The notes beneath the pieces were generated by a model. It saw only the letters and a program-made list of their open reading frames with translations. It was not told where the DNA came from and ran no database searches. 64,000 nucleotides of DNA from Gleimia coleocanis DSM 15436 (GTDB taxonomy: Bacteria; Actinomycetota; Actinomycetes; Actinomycetales; Actinomycetaceae), in NCBI RefSeq assembly GCF_000159015.1, contig NZ_DS999544.1, positions 62,001-126,000 of the forward strand. Reading direction: 5' to 3'. Of this stretch, positions 30,915 to 39,363 are shown piece after piece. Made by a program: the position numbers and the translations under genes. How positions within the stretch are numbered: position 1 is the first letter of the stretch; each line of letters starts with the position of its first letter.

Positions 30915-32227
30915 AAACCCTCCGCACAAACCTAACTATCCTACGTCGCAGCCGTGACAAGACCACTAGCCTCCTCACAGTCATTGCACTGGCCCTACCG
31001 CATACGGTATTCCTGGCAGTACTCGGGGGAGTACTAATGTTTAAATACCGCTTCGACCACCCCACTAATGACTTAATGAAAAACGGGCCACACCTGGGGT
31101 TAGCCGTATTCGCAGCGATTTTACTGATTATTCCGGCACTGTCAATGGGAGCAGCAGCCGCGCGACTCGGACTATCACGAAAAGCTAAAACCCTAGCAAC
31201 CTTGCGTTTAGTAGGAATCAGTCCGGCAGAAGCTAGAACCGCAGCCGTCGCTGACACCCTCCTACAAGCCCTGCAAGGGATCCTTACCGGTAGCGCACTT
31301 TACGTAGTCACCCTGCCTGTTTGGACACTACTTTCCTTCCAAGACGTGCAGGTAACGTCCTCGGAAATGTGGATGGGCGTCGTGCAGCTAACTGCCGCCG
31401 GACTGGGAATGCTTATTCTCACCGCCCTGTCAGCCCTATTAGCCATGCAAAAAGTAGCGATTACTCCGCTGGGAGTAGTTAAACAAAACCAAACCACCCG
31501 TATCAACAAGTGGAGCGTAACACTCACACTAGTATTCTTCGCTTCCTGGTTCCTGGTGGCGCCTTTCATAATGCAAGGCAGCGTTGCGGCAGGATTAACC
31601 GTGCTACTAGTGTTTTTAAGCGGAAATATCGCCCTCATGAACGTAATCGGGGTGGCAGCCGTAACCCTACTGGGCCGACTGATTGCCCGCGTGTCACGCT
31701 CCGCTTCCGGAATGCTAGCAGGACGCCGCCTTGCCGCCGACCCGAAAGCCGTCTGGCGCTCTTTTGGCGCCCTAGGACTAGTAGCATTCCTCGTGGGCGT
31801 ACTGCTACCGGGAATGTACTCGCTGTTCGTACTTAGCGACCCCAGCTCCGCGGATACAGAAGTAACTATCATCATCCACGATCTCACCCTGGGACTGGTT
31901 CTTACCATGGCGATTTCAACCGTGCTGGCGGCAATCTCCACAGCCGTGCAGCAAGCAATCCGTGCCCTCGACTCAGCCTCACAACGCCAAGCGTTACTAC
32001 GTATGGGAGCTTCCAAAGACTTCTGGGTACGAGCCCGACGCGCAGAAGTAAGCTACCCAGCGGTAATAATCATTGGCGGAGCTACGCTCGCGGGAGTAGC
32101 TTTCGCGTCACCAGTCATGTCAGTTGGCAACATTTTAGTAGCAGTAGCTGCCGCCGTACTATGTGCCTTAGCGGCCCTCATGCTGGTACTCACCGCCGCT
32201 GAAACCGCAAGACTATTAGAAAAATAA
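30911..32227 (+). CDS. FtsX-like ABC transporter permease
   Basis: A 438-residue membrane protein with about eight hydrophobic segments and two FtsX-type halves. The first has ARLGLSRKAKTLATLRLVGISPAEAR (residues about 80-105). The second has AIRALDSASQRQALLRMGASKDFW (about 345-368), the coupling-helix repeats of this family. It overlaps the ATPase gene (ATGA), so the two form one transporter. Motif A is embedded at 31514-31521. The 3' end faces a DUF559-like gene across a block of hairpins. Confidence 0.85.
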   Translation: MKTLRTNLTILRRSRDKTTSLLTVIALALPHTVFLAVLGGVLMFKYRFDHPTNDLMKNGPHLGLAVFAAILLIIPALSMGAAAARLGLSRKAKTLATLRLVGISPAEARTAAVADTLLQALQGILTGSALYVVTLPVWTLLSFQDVQVTSSEMWMGVVQLTAAGLGMLILTALSALLAMQKVAITPLGVVKQNQTTRINKWSVTLTLVFFASWFLVAPFIMQGSVAAGLTVLLVFLSGNIALMNVIGVAAVTLLGRLIARVSRSASGMLAGRRLAADPKAVWRSFGALGLVAFLVGVLLPGMYSLFVLSDPSSADTEVTIIIHDLTLGLVLTMAISTVLAAISTAVQQAIRALDSASQRQALLRMGASKDFWVRARRAEVSYPAVIIIGGATLAGVAFASPVMSVGNILVAVAAAVLCALAALMLVLTAAETARLLEK

Positions 32228-32231
32228 CTAA

Positions 32232-32338
32232 CCCCTTGGTATTTGCACTTGGAAGCAGCCTCTCCCAAGTGCAAATACCAAGGGGTGGGATTAATCCCAC
32301 CGATTTGGACTTGGGACCAGCCTTTCCCAAGTCCAAAT
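32232..32338. repeat. Three consecutive palindromes (motif C) between convergent genes
   Basis: Hairpin 1 has a perfect 21-bp stem (32232-32252 with 32265-32285). An 18-bp perfect palindrome follows (32284-32301). Hairpin 2 has a 13-bp stem (32303-32315 with 32326-32338). The two hairpins share the stem words TTTG-ACTTGG and the loop word CAGCCT, so they are diverged copies of one unit. They probably stop transcription from both sides. Confidence 0.75.
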
Positions 32339-32346
32339 ACCAGTGG

Positions 32347-33321
32347 TTACATGTTTTTTAGTGATCTTCTTATAGGAACGCTTAGTTCAGAAGCTAGAAC
32401 CTCAACAAACCTGATGTCCATAATTTGCTTTGAGTTATATCGAACTAAATCAATTCCTTGCACCTTTATCGCAGACTCACGGTAATCTTCACGGAAAAAA
32501 TATTGGGAATCAGCTTGCTTTTCAAAACCATCGCATTCAATACCTACATACCTTTCTCTACCGCGCTTATCGATCCACAAGAAATCAAGCCAATAAGTTG
32601 TTGATCCGTATTTCACCGAGGCTTGCGAAATAACCTCAAGATTTAGTTGCAGGAGTGCAACAAAGGTTAAGGATTCAAGAATGGATTCGCACAGGGGGTT
32701 TATCCAGTTAAGTCTGCGCATAATACGTTTGCGATATTTTTTCGGGGCATATTGCTGACACAGATTGAGTAAATACTGTTGAATTTCGGGTAATTTCTGC
32801 TTAAGTGTAGCAGCTGTTTCTCTTTCGACCTGGAAAATTTTTCGGATTAGAGCATTTGCATTGATCATTGCCGTTCGCACGTCTGTTTGGCTTAAAAGCT
32901 CGATTATGAAGTAATCCCATCTGAGTACCCGCAGGCCGTTTATTTCGTCGATTGCTTCGATGGGGTAGTTGCGTTGCTTGCGTTTAACTTTAGTGGTTGC
33001 GTTGGTGGAGGTTGTTCCAACGTGTGAGTTACCAGATTTGTTGACTTGGAGGTAGCAGATTTCGATGACCATTTGCTGATTGAACGTGGGGAGAACGTAT
33101 GCCAAGGCGGCGGTTTGTCCCGTTAAAGCAGTTTCGGCTCGGCTGAATTTCAGTGTATGTTCTGCTAGTTTTAGTAGTTTGTATCGAGTGAGATGCCAAG
33201 CGGGTGTATTTTCTGTGAGGATGAGTTCTGTACCGCGAAATAGTGGTTTCCGGATGAGTGTTTCGGCTGAGAGGGGACCGTTTATACGGGGACAGGGTGG
33301 GAGAAGGACTTGTTTTGGCAT
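32347..33321 (-). CDS. DUF559/AbiEi-like protein with C-terminal nuclease-type domain (copy 1)
   Basis: A 324-residue protein, function unknown. The N-terminal half resembles the regulatory/AbiEi-like half of actinobacterial DUF559 proteins (RNYPIEAIDEINGLRVLRW near residue 115). The C-terminal third looks like a PD-(D/E)XK fold of the Vsr/DUF559 kind: Asp in WLDFLWID, then GIECDGFEK, then RYNSK near the end. Here the usual EXDG is ECDG. It is a clear paralogue of the gene at 45846-46826: shared words include NYP..A...INGL, ELL..TD, RK, P..ES..ES, DG.EK and NSK. A perfect DnaA-box sequence and motif B stand upstream. It may act in defence or DNA repair, but this is inference. Confidence 0.6.
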   Translation of the reverse strand: MPKQVLLPPCPRINGPLSAETLIRKPLFRGTELILTENTPAWHLTRYKLLKLAEHTLKFSRAETALTGQTAALAYVLPTFNQQMVIEICYLQVNKSGNSHVGTTSTNATTKVKRKQRNYPIEAIDEINGLRVLRWDYFIIELLSQTDVRTAMINANALIRKIFQVERETAATLKQKLPEIQQYLLNLCQQYAPKKYRKRIMRRLNWINPLCESILESLTFVALLQLNLEVISQASVKYGSTTYWLDFLWIDKRGRERYVGIECDGFEKQADSQYFFREDYRESAIKVQGIDLVRYNSKQIMDIRFVEVLASELSVPIRRSLKNM

Positions 33322-33340
33322 GTGACGATTGTGGCATTTT

Positions 33341-33380
33341 CGAGGGCGGAAGGAACATGTTTTTCGGAAACTGTGGATAA
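33341..33380 (-). promoter_or_regulatory. Motif B and DnaA-box upstream of DUF559-like copy 1
   Basis: Read on the minus strand, TTATCCACA (33372-33380) is followed by motif B (33341-33347) and then by the start codon at 33321. The same pair of elements precedes 45846-46826 and 61426-61683. Confidence 0.5.
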
Positions 33381-33401
33381 CTTTTTGATTAGAAATCTAC
33401 A

Positions 33402-33456
33402 TGCCTTGGCCTTTGCACTTAGGAATTGGCTTACGGAAGCGCAAATGCCAAGAGGC
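33402..33456. repeat. Diverged motif C hairpin
   Basis: TGCCTTGGCCTTTGCACTT on the left pairs imperfectly with AAGCGCAAATGCCAAGAGGCA on the right. The wording matches the palindromes at 32232-32285, so it is a third copy of that unit, on the other side of the same DUF559-like gene. Confidence 0.5.
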
Positions 33457-33571
33457 AGGCTTAACCCGCGAGCAGGTAGCTAGAGGAAAAACCAGGTAAA
33501 CTAGATTACGCGACAGGGGAGCGGAGCGTAACTCGCCGAAACTAAACAGAAACCCCAAGTTTCTCAAGTTT

Positions 33572-33660
33572 CAGCGACGAAGCAAAAAACACCGCTGAGA
33601 GTGCGCACAGCGCAGACCCTCGAACCTGATACGGTTAGCACCGACGCAGGAAGTCGACTC
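33572..33660 (+). promoter_or_regulatory. TPP (THI-element) riboswitch
   Basis: The conserved core is visible in order: CTGAGA (33595-33600), ACCCTCGAACCTGAT (33616-33630), and ACCG.CG.AGGA (about 33640-33651). Outer bases CGAC/GTCG (33575 and 33653) can close the P1 stem. It stands 130 bp before thiB and is expected to turn the thiamine transporter off when TPP is plentiful. Motif A is just upstream at 33525-33532. Confidence 0.9.
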
Positions 33661-33792
33661 TCAAAGTGGAAACACATACCTATCGTTAATAAAACGAAAA
33701 CTGTTGCGCCAGCTTAAACGGAAACCGACACCGACCGCCCTCCGGAAAATCAGAGGGAACTAAGCAAAGCGCAACCCAACGCATGGAGAAAA

Positions 33793-34854
33793 ATGAAGAA
33801 AGCAGTATCCAGCCTGGCAATCCTCGCAGCCGGAGCACTCTTCCTATCCGCTTGCGGAACCGGCGCAAACAACGCTGAAAAAACCGAAAAACCAGCTGCA
33901 GAAGCAAAAACCGTAACCGTACTGGCATACGATTCCCTCGAATTTGAAGACGATCTGAAAGCCGAATTCGAAAAAGAAACTGGCTTCAAACTAGATATTC
34001 AGCAAATTGGTTCCGGCGGTGAACTCACCAACAAGCTTGTCCTCACCAAAGATAACCCACTGGGCGACGTGGCTTTCGGCGTGGACAACATCAGCGCCTA
34101 CCGCGCTGTTAAAGAAGGCGTTTTCGCTGAAAAAGCCGCAGAAGTAAGCGAAGCAGAAAAAGCTCAGCAGATTTCCGACGCTCCAGCACTGGTCCCATTT
34201 AACCAGTCTGACGTCTGTGTAAATGCTGACCCAGCCTGGTTCAAAGCAAAGAACCTGGAAATGCCTAAGACCCTGGACGACCTTAAGGATCCTAAGTACA
34301 AGGACCTGCTAGTCGCGATGAACCCAACCTCATCCTCCCCAGGCCTGGCATTCTTCATGGCTACCGTCGCTAAGTACGAGGACGGCTGGAAAGACTACTG
34401 GATGGCGTTGAAGGACAATGGTCTGAAAGTCACCAAGGGCTGGTCGGATGCATTCGGTACCGACTTCTCTGCCGGTGAAGGTAAGGGTGACCGACCACTG
34501 ATGGTGTCTTATTCTTCCTCCCCAGCTTACGCAGTGAATGAGGCGCTGACTGAATCCGCTATTGCAAACTTGCCGGAAACTTGTTTCCACCAGGTTGAAT
34601 ACGTGGGCGTTTTGAATGGTGCTAAGAACGTTGCGGGTGCGGAAGCATTTGTGAAGTTCATGCAGAAGGCTTCCACGCAGGAAGTTTTCGTTGCAAACAA
34701 CTATGTGCACCCAATTAATCCTGATGTGAAACTTCCAGAGGCTTTAGCTAGGTTCGGCATGCTGTCTGAGAAGCCTTTCACTTTGGACCCTATGAAGATT
34801 GATGAGAACCAGGCTCAGTGGTTGGCTGAGTGGTCTGAACTAATCGCTAAGTGA
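33793..34854 (+). CDS. thiB: Thiamine ABC transporter, binding lipoprotein
   Basis: Binds thiamine (or TPP) outside the cell. It has 353 residues, with a signal peptide ending in lipobox LSAC near residue 22. The mature start TVTVLAYDSLEFEDDLKAEFEKETGFK and the later GDRPLMVSYSSSPAYAV (about 235) are typical of ThiB. GDVAFGVDNISAYRA and the FVKFMQKASTQEVFVANNYVHP region also fit. The upstream TPP riboswitch and the downstream thiP/thiQ make the assignment secure. Confidence 0.95.
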   Translation: MKKAVSSLAILAAGALFLSACGTGANNAEKTEKPAAEAKTVTVLAYDSLEFEDDLKAEFEKETGFKLDIQQIGSGGELTNKLVLTKDNPLGDVAFGVDNISAYRAVKEGVFAEKAAEVSEAEKAQQISDAPALVPFNQSDVCVNADPAWFKAKNLEMPKTLDDLKDPKYKDLLVAMNPTSSSPGLAFFMATVAKYEDGWKDYWMALKDNGLKVTKGWSDAFGTDFSAGEGKGDRPLMVSYSSSPAYAVNEALTESAIANLPETCFHQVEYVGVLNGAKNVAGAEAFVKFMQKASTQEVFVANNYVHPINPDVKLPEALARFGMLSEKPFTLDPMKIDENQAQWLAEWSELIAK

Positions 34855-36554
34855 TTTTAATGGGGCGACGGGCATTCTTCACTGACCGGGTTTCTAAGTT
34901 TTTAGGGACCTTGGTGGCAGTGGGTGTGCCCGTCGTTTTCCTTTCCCTTTTCTTCCTCTACCCGACGTTTAGTTTGATTTTGCGGGGTTTTATTGATGAT
35001 GCGGGAGAGTGGGATTTTTCTGGTTTCACGGCGGTTTTGGGGTCTGCGCGAGTTTGGCGTGCGGTGTGGCAGACGCTGTGGTTGTCGGCGGTGGCAACGT
35101 TTTTTTCTTTGACGTTGAGTGTGCCGGCGGCGTGGACTTTGTATCGTTTGCGGTTCCCGGGGCGGGCTTTTTTGCGGGGGCTGGTGGCGGTGCCTTTTGT
35201 TTTGCCTTCCGTGGTGGTGGGTGTGGCGTTTCGTTCACTGTTTTCCGAGGGCGGTTTGCTGGGTGCTTTCGGTTTAGACGGGACGGCCACCGCGGTTATT
35301 GTCGGTATGGTGTTTTTTAACTTTTCGTTGGCTGTGCGCACGGTTGGTAACTTGTGGGTGCGGTTGGATCCGCGGATGGAGGAAGCTGCAGCTTCTTTGG
35401 GGGCTAATCCTTTGCGGGTATTTTTTGGGGTGACGTTTCCTCGTTTGTTGCCGGCGTTGAGTGCTGCGGGGGCTTTGGTTTTCTTATTTTGTGCGACTTC
35501 TTTTGGTTTGGTGTTGATTTTGTCGGGCACTTCGGTGTCTACGGTTGAGACGGAGATTTATTTTTTAACAACTGCGTTGTTGGATTTGCGTTCTGCGGCG
35601 GTATTGTCGATTGTACAGTTGTTGGTGATTGCTTTATCTTTGTGGGTTTCTAAGCGGGCGCAGAATTTTGGGGCGCGCACGCAGAAGTTGCGTACGGATG
35701 TGGTGGCTTCACCGGTGCGAGTGCGGGATTTACCGGCGGTGTTATTCACTTTTGCTGTGGTAGTGATTTTATTGGTTTTACCGTTGGTGAATATGCTGGT
35801 GTCTTCGTGGCGTCGTGGGGGCGAGTGGACGTTTTCTAACTACTTGGATTTATTTGTTCCGCGGGCTGCGCGGGTTTTGAAGGAGCCGGTTTGGTTTGCG
35901 TTGCTGCGTTCTTTTGAGATTGCGGTTTATGCGGCGGGGATTGCTTTAGTTATTGGCGTGTTGGTTTCCGTGGTGATTTCGCGCCGGCCAACTAGTCGTT
36001 TTTCTAAGTTGAGTTTGAGTGGGTTGGATGCTTTATTTGCTTTACCTTTGGGTGTTTCCGCGGTTACTGTGGGTTTTGGTTTTTTGATTTCTTTGGATGC
36101 GCCTCCGCTTGATTTCCGACAGTCTTGGTGGTTGATTCCGTTAGCGCAGGCGATGGTGGCTGTGCCTTTGGTGGTGCGTTTAGTGTCGGGGGTGTTAGAG
36201 CAGATTGATCCGCGCCAGTTAGAGGCGGCGGCTGTGTTGGGTGCTCCTTGGTATCGGGTGCTTTGGGCGGTGGAGTTGCCGTTGGCGTCGCGTTCTATGG
36301 TGTTAGCGGGGGCGTTTGCGATGGCTATGTCGTTGGGCGAGTTTGGGGCGACGTCGTTTTTAGCGCGTCCTGCGGAGCCTACTTTGCCGGTGGTTATTTA
36401 TCGTTTGGTGGGGAAGCCGGGGGCTGCTGAGCAGGGGATGGCTGTGGCTGCGTCGGTTATTTTGGCGGTTTGTGCGGCTTTGTTAATGGTTGTTGCGGAG
36501 GCTTGGTTTGATCGCAGTGGGGTGAAGCGTAACACGCCGGCTGTGGGGAAGTGA
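34851..36554 (+). CDS. thiP: Thiamine ABC transporter, permease
   Basis: A 567-residue membrane protein with two fused permease halves and about 12 helices, the layout of ThiP. Coupling-loop sequences appear twice: EEAAASLGANPLRVFFGVTFP (about 178) and LEAAAVLGAPWYRVLWAVELP (about 458). The start is uncertain: GTG 34851 overlaps the thiB stop as GTGA, while ATG 34860 lies 5 bases past it, and neither has a clear ribosome site. Motif B is at 35246-35252; motif A (36526-36533) encodes KRNTP near the C-terminus. Confidence 0.95.
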   Translation: MILMGRRAFFTDRVSKFLGTLVAVGVPVVFLSLFFLYPTFSLILRGFIDDAGEWDFSGFTAVLGSARVWRAVWQTLWLSAVATFFSLTLSVPAAWTLYRLRFPGRAFLRGLVAVPFVLPSVVVGVAFRSLFSEGGLLGAFGLDGTATAVIVGMVFFNFSLAVRTVGNLWVRLDPRMEEAAASLGANPLRVFFGVTFPRLLPALSAAGALVFLFCATSFGLVLILSGTSVSTVETEIYFLTTALLDLRSAAVLSIVQLLVIALSLWVSKRAQNFGARTQKLRTDVVASPVRVRDLPAVLFTFAVVVILLVLPLVNMLVSSWRRGGEWTFSNYLDLFVPRAARVLKEPVWFALLRSFEIAVYAAGIALVIGVLVSVVISRRPTSRFSKLSLSGLDALFALPLGVSAVTVGFGFLISLDAPPLDFRQSWWLIPLAQAMVAVPLVVRLVSGVLEQIDPRQLEAAAVLGAPWYRVLWAVELPLASRSMVLAGAFAMAMSLGEFGATSFLARPAEPTLPVVIYRLVGKPGAAEQGMAVAASVILAVCAALLMVVAEAWFDRSGVKRNTPAVGK

Positions 36555-36560
36555 GTGGTG

Positions 36561-37688
36561 ATGAGTGATTTAGTATTGCGTGATGTGAGTGTTTTTTATG
36601 GTTTTTTCCAGGCTGTGAAGAGTGTTGATTTGCGGGTTCCGGCGGGGCAGATTGTGGCGTTGCTGGGTGGTTCTGGTTCTGGTAAGTCGTCGCTTTTGCG
36701 GGCTATTGCGGGTTTGGAGGCGGCGGTTGGCGAGTTACGCTTCGGGGATGTGGATTTGCAGCAGGTGCCGGTGCATCGACGTGGTTTTGGTTTGATGTTT
36801 CAGGATGGGCAGTTGTTTGGGCATCGGAGTGTGGCGGGTAATATTCAGTTTGGGATTCGCCAGCTTCCACGGGCGGAGCGTAACTTGCGGACTTCGCAAT
36901 TGCTTGAGTTGGTGGGGTTGCCGGGGTTTGAGAAGCGGCGGATTTCTTCTCTTTCTGGTGGTCAGCAGCAGCGTGTGGCGTTGGCGCGTGCGTTGGCTCC
37001 GCATCCGCAGTTGTTGCTTTTGGATGAGCCTCTTTCGGCGTTGGACCGGGGGTTGCGTGAGCAGTTGGCTGTGGAGATTCGCCGGGTGGTGAAGGCTGCG
37101 GGGTTGAGTGCGATTTATGTGACTCATGATCAGGAAGAGGCGTTGGCGGTTGCTGATCGGGTGCTGGTGATGCAGGATGGCGTGATTTTGCGGGATGCGA
37201 CGGGAGTGCAGATTTGGCGTGATCCGCAGTTTAAAGAGGTGGCGCAGTTTTTGGGGTTCCCGTTGATTTTGCCGCTCGCGGTGGCGGGGGAGTGGGGTTT
37301 TGTTGTTCCCGAGGGCGGTGCTGATAGCGATTCGGCGAATGGTCGGTTTTTTGCGTGTGCGCCGCATGCGTTTAAGTTGTTGCGGGTTTTTTCCGCGGAG
37401 TGTAACACTCGAATCTTGTTTGATGTGGCGGAGCGTAACTCGCTGAATCCGCGTTTTGTGGCGGAAGTTTTGGGTTGGCGGATTGGTCGCGCGCAGGTTG
37501 AAGTGTCGTTGCGTGGTCCGGGTGGCTGGGAGTTTTCTGTTGCCGCGCCTTTAGGGGTTTTAGCTGAGTTGGAGGCTCATGTGGGGGTGTTACGCTCGGG
37601 GGCTGAGAGTGGTGTGGGCGTGTTGCGCTCCGAGGTGGAAGTGGCTTTGGAGAGTGTATGTTTAGTCACCGAAGCGGGACCCAACTAG
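36561..37688 (+). CDS. thiQ: Thiamine ABC transporter, ATPase, with long repeat-rich C-terminal extension
   Basis: ATPase of the transporter. Walker A GGSGSGKSS (near 38), signature LSGGQQQR (near 130), Walker B LLLLDEPLSALD and switch THDQEEAL are all present. It has about 375 residues against about 230 for a plain ThiQ. The extra 150 residues form a C-terminal domain, as in CUT1/iron-type ATPases with a TOBE-like regulatory part. The gene carries five perfect or near-perfect motif A copies and one motif B. GVLRS occurs twice because two motif A copies lie 33 bp apart near the end. The start is one of GTG 36555, GTG 36558 or ATG 36561; I use ATG, 10 bases after GGGGAA. Confidence 0.92.
   Translation: MSDLVLRDVSVFYGFFQAVKSVDLRVPAGQIVALLGGSGSGKSSLLRAIAGLEAAVGELRFGDVDLQQVPVHRRGFGLMFQDGQLFGHRSVAGNIQFGIRQLPRAERNLRTSQLLELVGLPGFEKRRISSLSGGQQQRVALARALAPHPQLLLLDEPLSALDRGLREQLAVEIRRVVKAAGLSAIYVTHDQEEALAVADRVLVMQDGVILRDATGVQIWRDPQFKEVAQFLGFPLILPLAVAGEWGFVVPEGGADSDSANGRFFACAPHAFKLLRVFSAECNTRILFDVAERNSLNPRFVAEVLGWRIGRAQVEVSLRGPGGWEFSVAAPLGVLAELEAHVGVLRSGAESGVGVLRSEVEVALESVCLVTEAGPN
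36734..37629. repeat. Motif A copies inside thiQ
   Basis: Cores are at 36734-36741 (-), 36877-36884 (+), 37432-37439 (+) and 37589-37596 (-), with one-base variants at 37399-37406 and 37622-37629. Motif B is at 37310-37316. This is the densest coding accumulation in the window. Confidence 0.75.
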
Positions 37689-37693
37689 CATTT

Positions 37694-37710
37694 TCTGACA
37701 CTGTGTCAGA
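37694..37710. promoter_or_regulatory. 17-bp perfect palindrome upstream of the MFS exporter
   Basis: TCTGACACTGTGTCAGA is a perfect palindrome around one base, in the style of TetR-family operators. It overlaps a -10-like GATAAT (37709-37714) and lies 23 bp before the exporter start. The regulator is not in the window next to it. Confidence 0.65.
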
Positions 37711-37732
37711 TAATTGGGGATAGGAGACAAAA

Positions 37733-39175
37733 TTGAAAGATAAAATGAACGCCCTCGAGAATAAAAATTGGATTCTTGCCACCCTGCTAATCCCCCTAGC
37801 CATGTCGCTAATCGCGGTCTCATCCGTGAACGTTGCCCTGGCATCAATTGGGAAAGGCCTGCAAACGACCGATGCGCAACTACAGTGGGTGCTCTCAGGC
37901 TACACACTGGTCGTTGGCGTGACCCTCGTGCCAGCTGGACGCCTGGGAGATATGTACTCGCGCCGCACAATGTTTATCTTTGGTTTAATCGCCTTCGTAA
38001 CCGGCTCATTCCTCAGCGGCTTAGCGCCCTCAGCACTGTCACTCAATGCTGCCCGCGTAATCCAAGGCGTAGGCGCAGGCATGTACTCGCCACAGATTAT
38101 GGGCATGATCCAGCAGTTCTTCCAAGGACGTGAACGAGCTAAAGCCTTTGGTCTACTAGGCATGGTCGTATCTTTCTCAGTCGCCTTGGGGCCGGTGCTC
38201 GCCGGCGCCATTATCTCCTTAGCTGGCTTCGAATCTGGCTGGCGCTACATTTTCTTCATAAACCTGCCACTAGGAATTATCGGTGTGATTTTCGGACTTA
38301 AGTTCCTGCCAGCCGAAAATACAATCCCACAAGAACGCCGTCAAGACCTGCCTATTTGGCTGCGTCTAGATTTTGTTGGCGCGGCTCTGCTGTTGGGAGC
38401 TATCGTCTCCTTGCTGATACCATTTACTTTCCGTACCTGGCACTGGTGGTTGCCAATGCTACTGGTCCTGGCAGGCGCATTGCTAATCGCCTGGGTTAAG
38501 TGGGAATCTGCCTGTCAAGAACGCGGGCATGCACCAATGGTTGATTTGAGCTTGCTGAAAATCCAGTCTTTCTCTGTGGGAATGGCAACTGCCGCAATCT
38601 ATTTCATGGGCGCAACTTCCATGTTCGTGGTGATGGCAATGTTTGTGCAGAATGAGTTGGGGTATTCGCCACTGGTGGCAGGTGTTTTGGGGTTGCCGAA
38701 TGCTGTTTTATCGGCGGTAGGCTCACGCTGGGGGTCTTTGAATGTGCTGAATAAGGGACGTAAGATTGTCGTCTTGAGTTTATGCGTGATTGTTTTCGGC
38801 GCGTTGCTGTCACTGCTGGTTTTCGCAGGAATTATTTACTTTAAGCTTTCAGTGTGGTGGCTGCTGCTCACTTTAGGGATTATTGGTTTTGGTCAGGGGG
38901 TTTTTGGTTCCACTAACCAAACGTTGGCGATGGATGAGGTTCCAGCTGCTACGGGTGGTACTGCGGGGGGTTTGAAACAGACTACTGAGCGGATTGGTAC
39001 TTCGATTGGTAGTGCTTTGATGACTGGCTTGTATTTCACGGTTTCCGCTGTGTGGGCTGCGGGCCCGGCTATTATGTTGGTTTTCGCAATGGCGGCTGTG
39101 GTGGTTTCTTTAGCGGCTTTGGTGGCGGTTTTTGATATGCGTCGCGCGGCTTTGTTTCCGGAGGGCGGTGAATAA
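37733..39175 (+). CDS. MFS drug exporter, DHA2 (14-helix, EmrB/QacA) family
   Basis: A 480-residue membrane protein with about 14 hydrophobic helices, likely a proton-driven exporter of drugs or toxic metabolites. Motif A of the family is GRLGDMYSRRTMF near residue 68, motif C is in VSFSVALGPVLAGAI near 145, and LDFVGAALLLGAI fits the DHA2 group. The start is TTG 37733, which has GGAG 6 bases upstream; ATG 37745 is too far from it. Repeat motif B is at 37751-37757, in the first codons (ALEN). The upstream palindrome suggests induction by ligand. No MarR/TetR gene adjoins it. Confidence 0.9.
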   Translation: MKDKMNALENKNWILATLLIPLAMSLIAVSSVNVALASIGKGLQTTDAQLQWVLSGYTLVVGVTLVPAGRLGDMYSRRTMFIFGLIAFVTGSFLSGLAPSALSLNAARVIQGVGAGMYSPQIMGMIQQFFQGRERAKAFGLLGMVVSFSVALGPVLAGAIISLAGFESGWRYIFFINLPLGIIGVIFGLKFLPAENTIPQERRQDLPIWLRLDFVGAALLLGAIVSLLIPFTFRTWHWWLPMLLVLAGALLIAWVKWESACQERGHAPMVDLSLLKIQSFSVGMATAAIYFMGATSMFVVMAMFVQNELGYSPLVAGVLGLPNAVLSAVGSRWGSLNVLNKGRKIVVLSLCVIVFGALLSLLVFAGIIYFKLSVWWLLLTLGIIGFGQGVFGSTNQTLAMDEVPAATGGTAGGLKQTTERIGTSIGSALMTGLYFTVSAVWAAGPAIMLVFAMAAVVVSLAALVAVFDMRRAALFPEGGE

Positions 39176-39238
39176 ATCTTTGTGATTTAGCGGAGCGTAA
39201 CACGCGGATTAGCCAAGTTGGGGCGGTTTTCGCGGAGC

Positions 39239-39299
39239 GTAACACGCCCAAAACACAAAAGTTAAATTTTTGAAACTTTATGTGTTTTGGGCGCGTGTT
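39239..39299 (+). terminator. Long hairpin after the MFS exporter
   Basis: AACACG-CCCAAAACACA on the left pairs with TGTGTTTTGGGCGCGTGTT on the right with a two-base bulge; AAAGTT/AACTTT extends the stem. Motif A copies at 39194-39201 and 39236-39243 precede or form the left arm. Confidence 0.65.
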
Positions 39300-39319
39300 T
39301 CATTTTAGGGTACTAATAT

Positions 39320-39350
39320 GTAAGCTACTTAAATCTTTTAAGTAACTTAC
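39320..39350. promoter_or_regulatory. 31-bp near-perfect palindrome before the lipase pseudogene
   Basis: GTAAG.TACTTAAA and TTTAAGTA.CTTAC are symmetric around TCT with a single mismatch. It sits 14 bp before the old start codon and may be a former operator. Confidence 0.5.
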
Positions 39351-39363
39351 ACTTGTTTTCAAA

